A DNA stretch of 64,000 nt from Methylomonas sp. LW13 (GTDB lineage Bacteria; Pseudomonadota; Gammaproteobacteria; Methylococcales; Methylomonadaceae), in contig NZ_CP033381.1 of assembly GCF_016865255.1 (NCBI RefSeq), positions 1,488,001 to 1,552,000 on the forward strand, in the 5' to 3' direction. Each line of letters opens with the position of its first letter. The stretch's first letter is position 1. Positions 62,611 to 64,000 of the stretch are shown in pieces. Position numbers and translations under genes: made by a program. The notes beneath the pieces were generated by a model, which saw nothing but the letters and a program-made list of their open reading frames with translations, was not told where the DNA came from and made no database searches.

Positions 62611-63099
62611 TCAAACGCGCGAGAAACTGCCGCCCTTGCATTCCGGGCAGGCCGGTATCACGCTGGTGGATTTGAAGGCGATTTGTTTACCGCAGGCATC
62701 GCAGACAAAAGTGCCGGGGCCGGCTACCTCACCGCTTTTATAAGGATGATAGAGCTTGGCTTCCATCTCCAACGCGGCCAGCTTGACCTTGGTTTTGTCG
62801 GCGATGTCCATGAAGGCATCCAGGGCAAAGTTTTCGATCAAATCGATGTCAAACTTCAACCATTCGGACAACGAATTGCTGTCGTTTTGTTGCGACGGCG
62901 CGGTGGCGACGTGTTCTACATCGCGCATCACATAGTCGGCGATTTTATTGATTTCTTCTTGCGTGTGGCCGCCCAGCGCGCTGGTTTTTTCCTTGGCTAT
63001 TTCCAATGCGTCGGCGACGGTGTGTAAGGTATCGTCCAGGGCTTCGTAAAGATGGCCCATCAGATCGTCATACGCTTTGATCAGTTTGTTTTCGCCCAT
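62611..63099 (-). CDS. DUF1451 zinc-ribbon protein
   Basis: 162 residues from ATG 63099 with a strong AAGGAG site; ten codons upstream are less likely. Helical N-terminal two-thirds (LIKAYDDLMGHLYEALDDTLHTVADALEIAKEK) and a C-terminal zinc ribbon FVCDACGK with VIPACPECKG. This is the YbeL-like DUF1451 family of unknown function. It lies on the minus strand 58 bp upstream of the ParA-like gene. Confidence 0.85.
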   Translation of the reverse strand: MGENKLIKAYDDLMGHLYEALDDTLHTVADALEIAKEKTSALGGHTQEEINKIADYVMRDVEHVATAPSQQNDSNSLSEWLKFDIDLIENFALDAFMDIADKTKVKLAALEMEAKLYHPYKSGEVAGPGTFVCDACGKQIAFKSTSVIPACPECKGGSFSRV

Positions 63100-63142
63100 G
63101 GCTGCTCCTTGTGTTGTTTTAATTTTCACGCTTTAGCTTTAA

Positions 63143-64000
<858 letters not shown>

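Overview
The window looks like a bacterial chromosome segment from a gammaproteobacterium. An aerobic methylotroph or methanotroph of the Methylomonas type is my best guess. It rests on moderately GC-rich codon use, three secreted proteins with VPLP/VPVP-type C-terminal sorting tails, a soluble NAD-linked [NiFe] hydrogenase and an arsRCDA-arsI-acr3 cluster. No methane or methanol oxidation gene lies in the window, so the genus is inference.

Bases 1 to about 14,610 are the right end of an integrative and conjugative element (ICE). It carries mercury cargo (merR fragment, merT, merP and a CopZ-like Fe-S protein), a MobI-like gene, an intergenic cluster of inverted repeats, the F-type T4SS genes traF-traH-traG, a zinc-ribbon membrane protein, a DUF3368/UPF0175 toxin-antitoxin pair, FlhD/FlhC-like activators resembling SetD/SetC of SXT, a lytic transglycosylase, a degenerate Fic protein and a P4-type tyrosine integrase. 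The element ends at a 47-bp copy of the 3' end of tRNA-Asn (14564-14610). The orientation of that copy puts the intact tRNA beyond the left edge of the window.

Bases 14,876-21,291 hold a type I restriction-modification locus (hsdR, hsdS, hsdM). hsdR has an in-frame TAG and hsdS an in-frame TAA, and a dinD remnant and a VapBC-type pair sit between hsdS and hsdM. From 21.5 to 30 kb come small genes, a lipoprotein, a Pit phosphate transporter with its PhoU-like partner, a secreted flavin amine oxidase divergent from ethanolamine ammonia-lyase (eutBC), and a transglutaminase-like protein.

Bases 30.3-35.5 kb (minus strand) encode hydrogenase hoxFUYH plus its maturation protease, and 35.8-41.2 kb (minus strand) the arsenic operon. 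Bases 41.4-48.3 kb and 56-61.7 kb hold secreted phosphorus-scavenging enzymes: a choice-of-anchor I protein, alkaline phosphatase, 5'-nucleotidase and an ExeM-like nuclease, plus the regulator PhoU. A TonB/FecR/FecI/receptor iron-uptake group (50.3-55.8 kb) lies between them. The right end has a ParA-like ATPase, a DUF1451 protein and the start of leuS.

The most interesting signal is a set of 7+4 nt direct repeats with an 11-nt period resembling PhoB boxes. They lie upstream of eutBC/amine oxidase, phoA, the sorting-tail protein/5'-nucleotidase pair, the ExeM-like nuclease and phoU. Together they suggest a local phosphate-starvation regulon that mines extracellular DNA, nucleotides and perhaps phospholipid head groups. 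Several dispersed palindromic repeats and a 196-bp tandem duplication also lie between genes.
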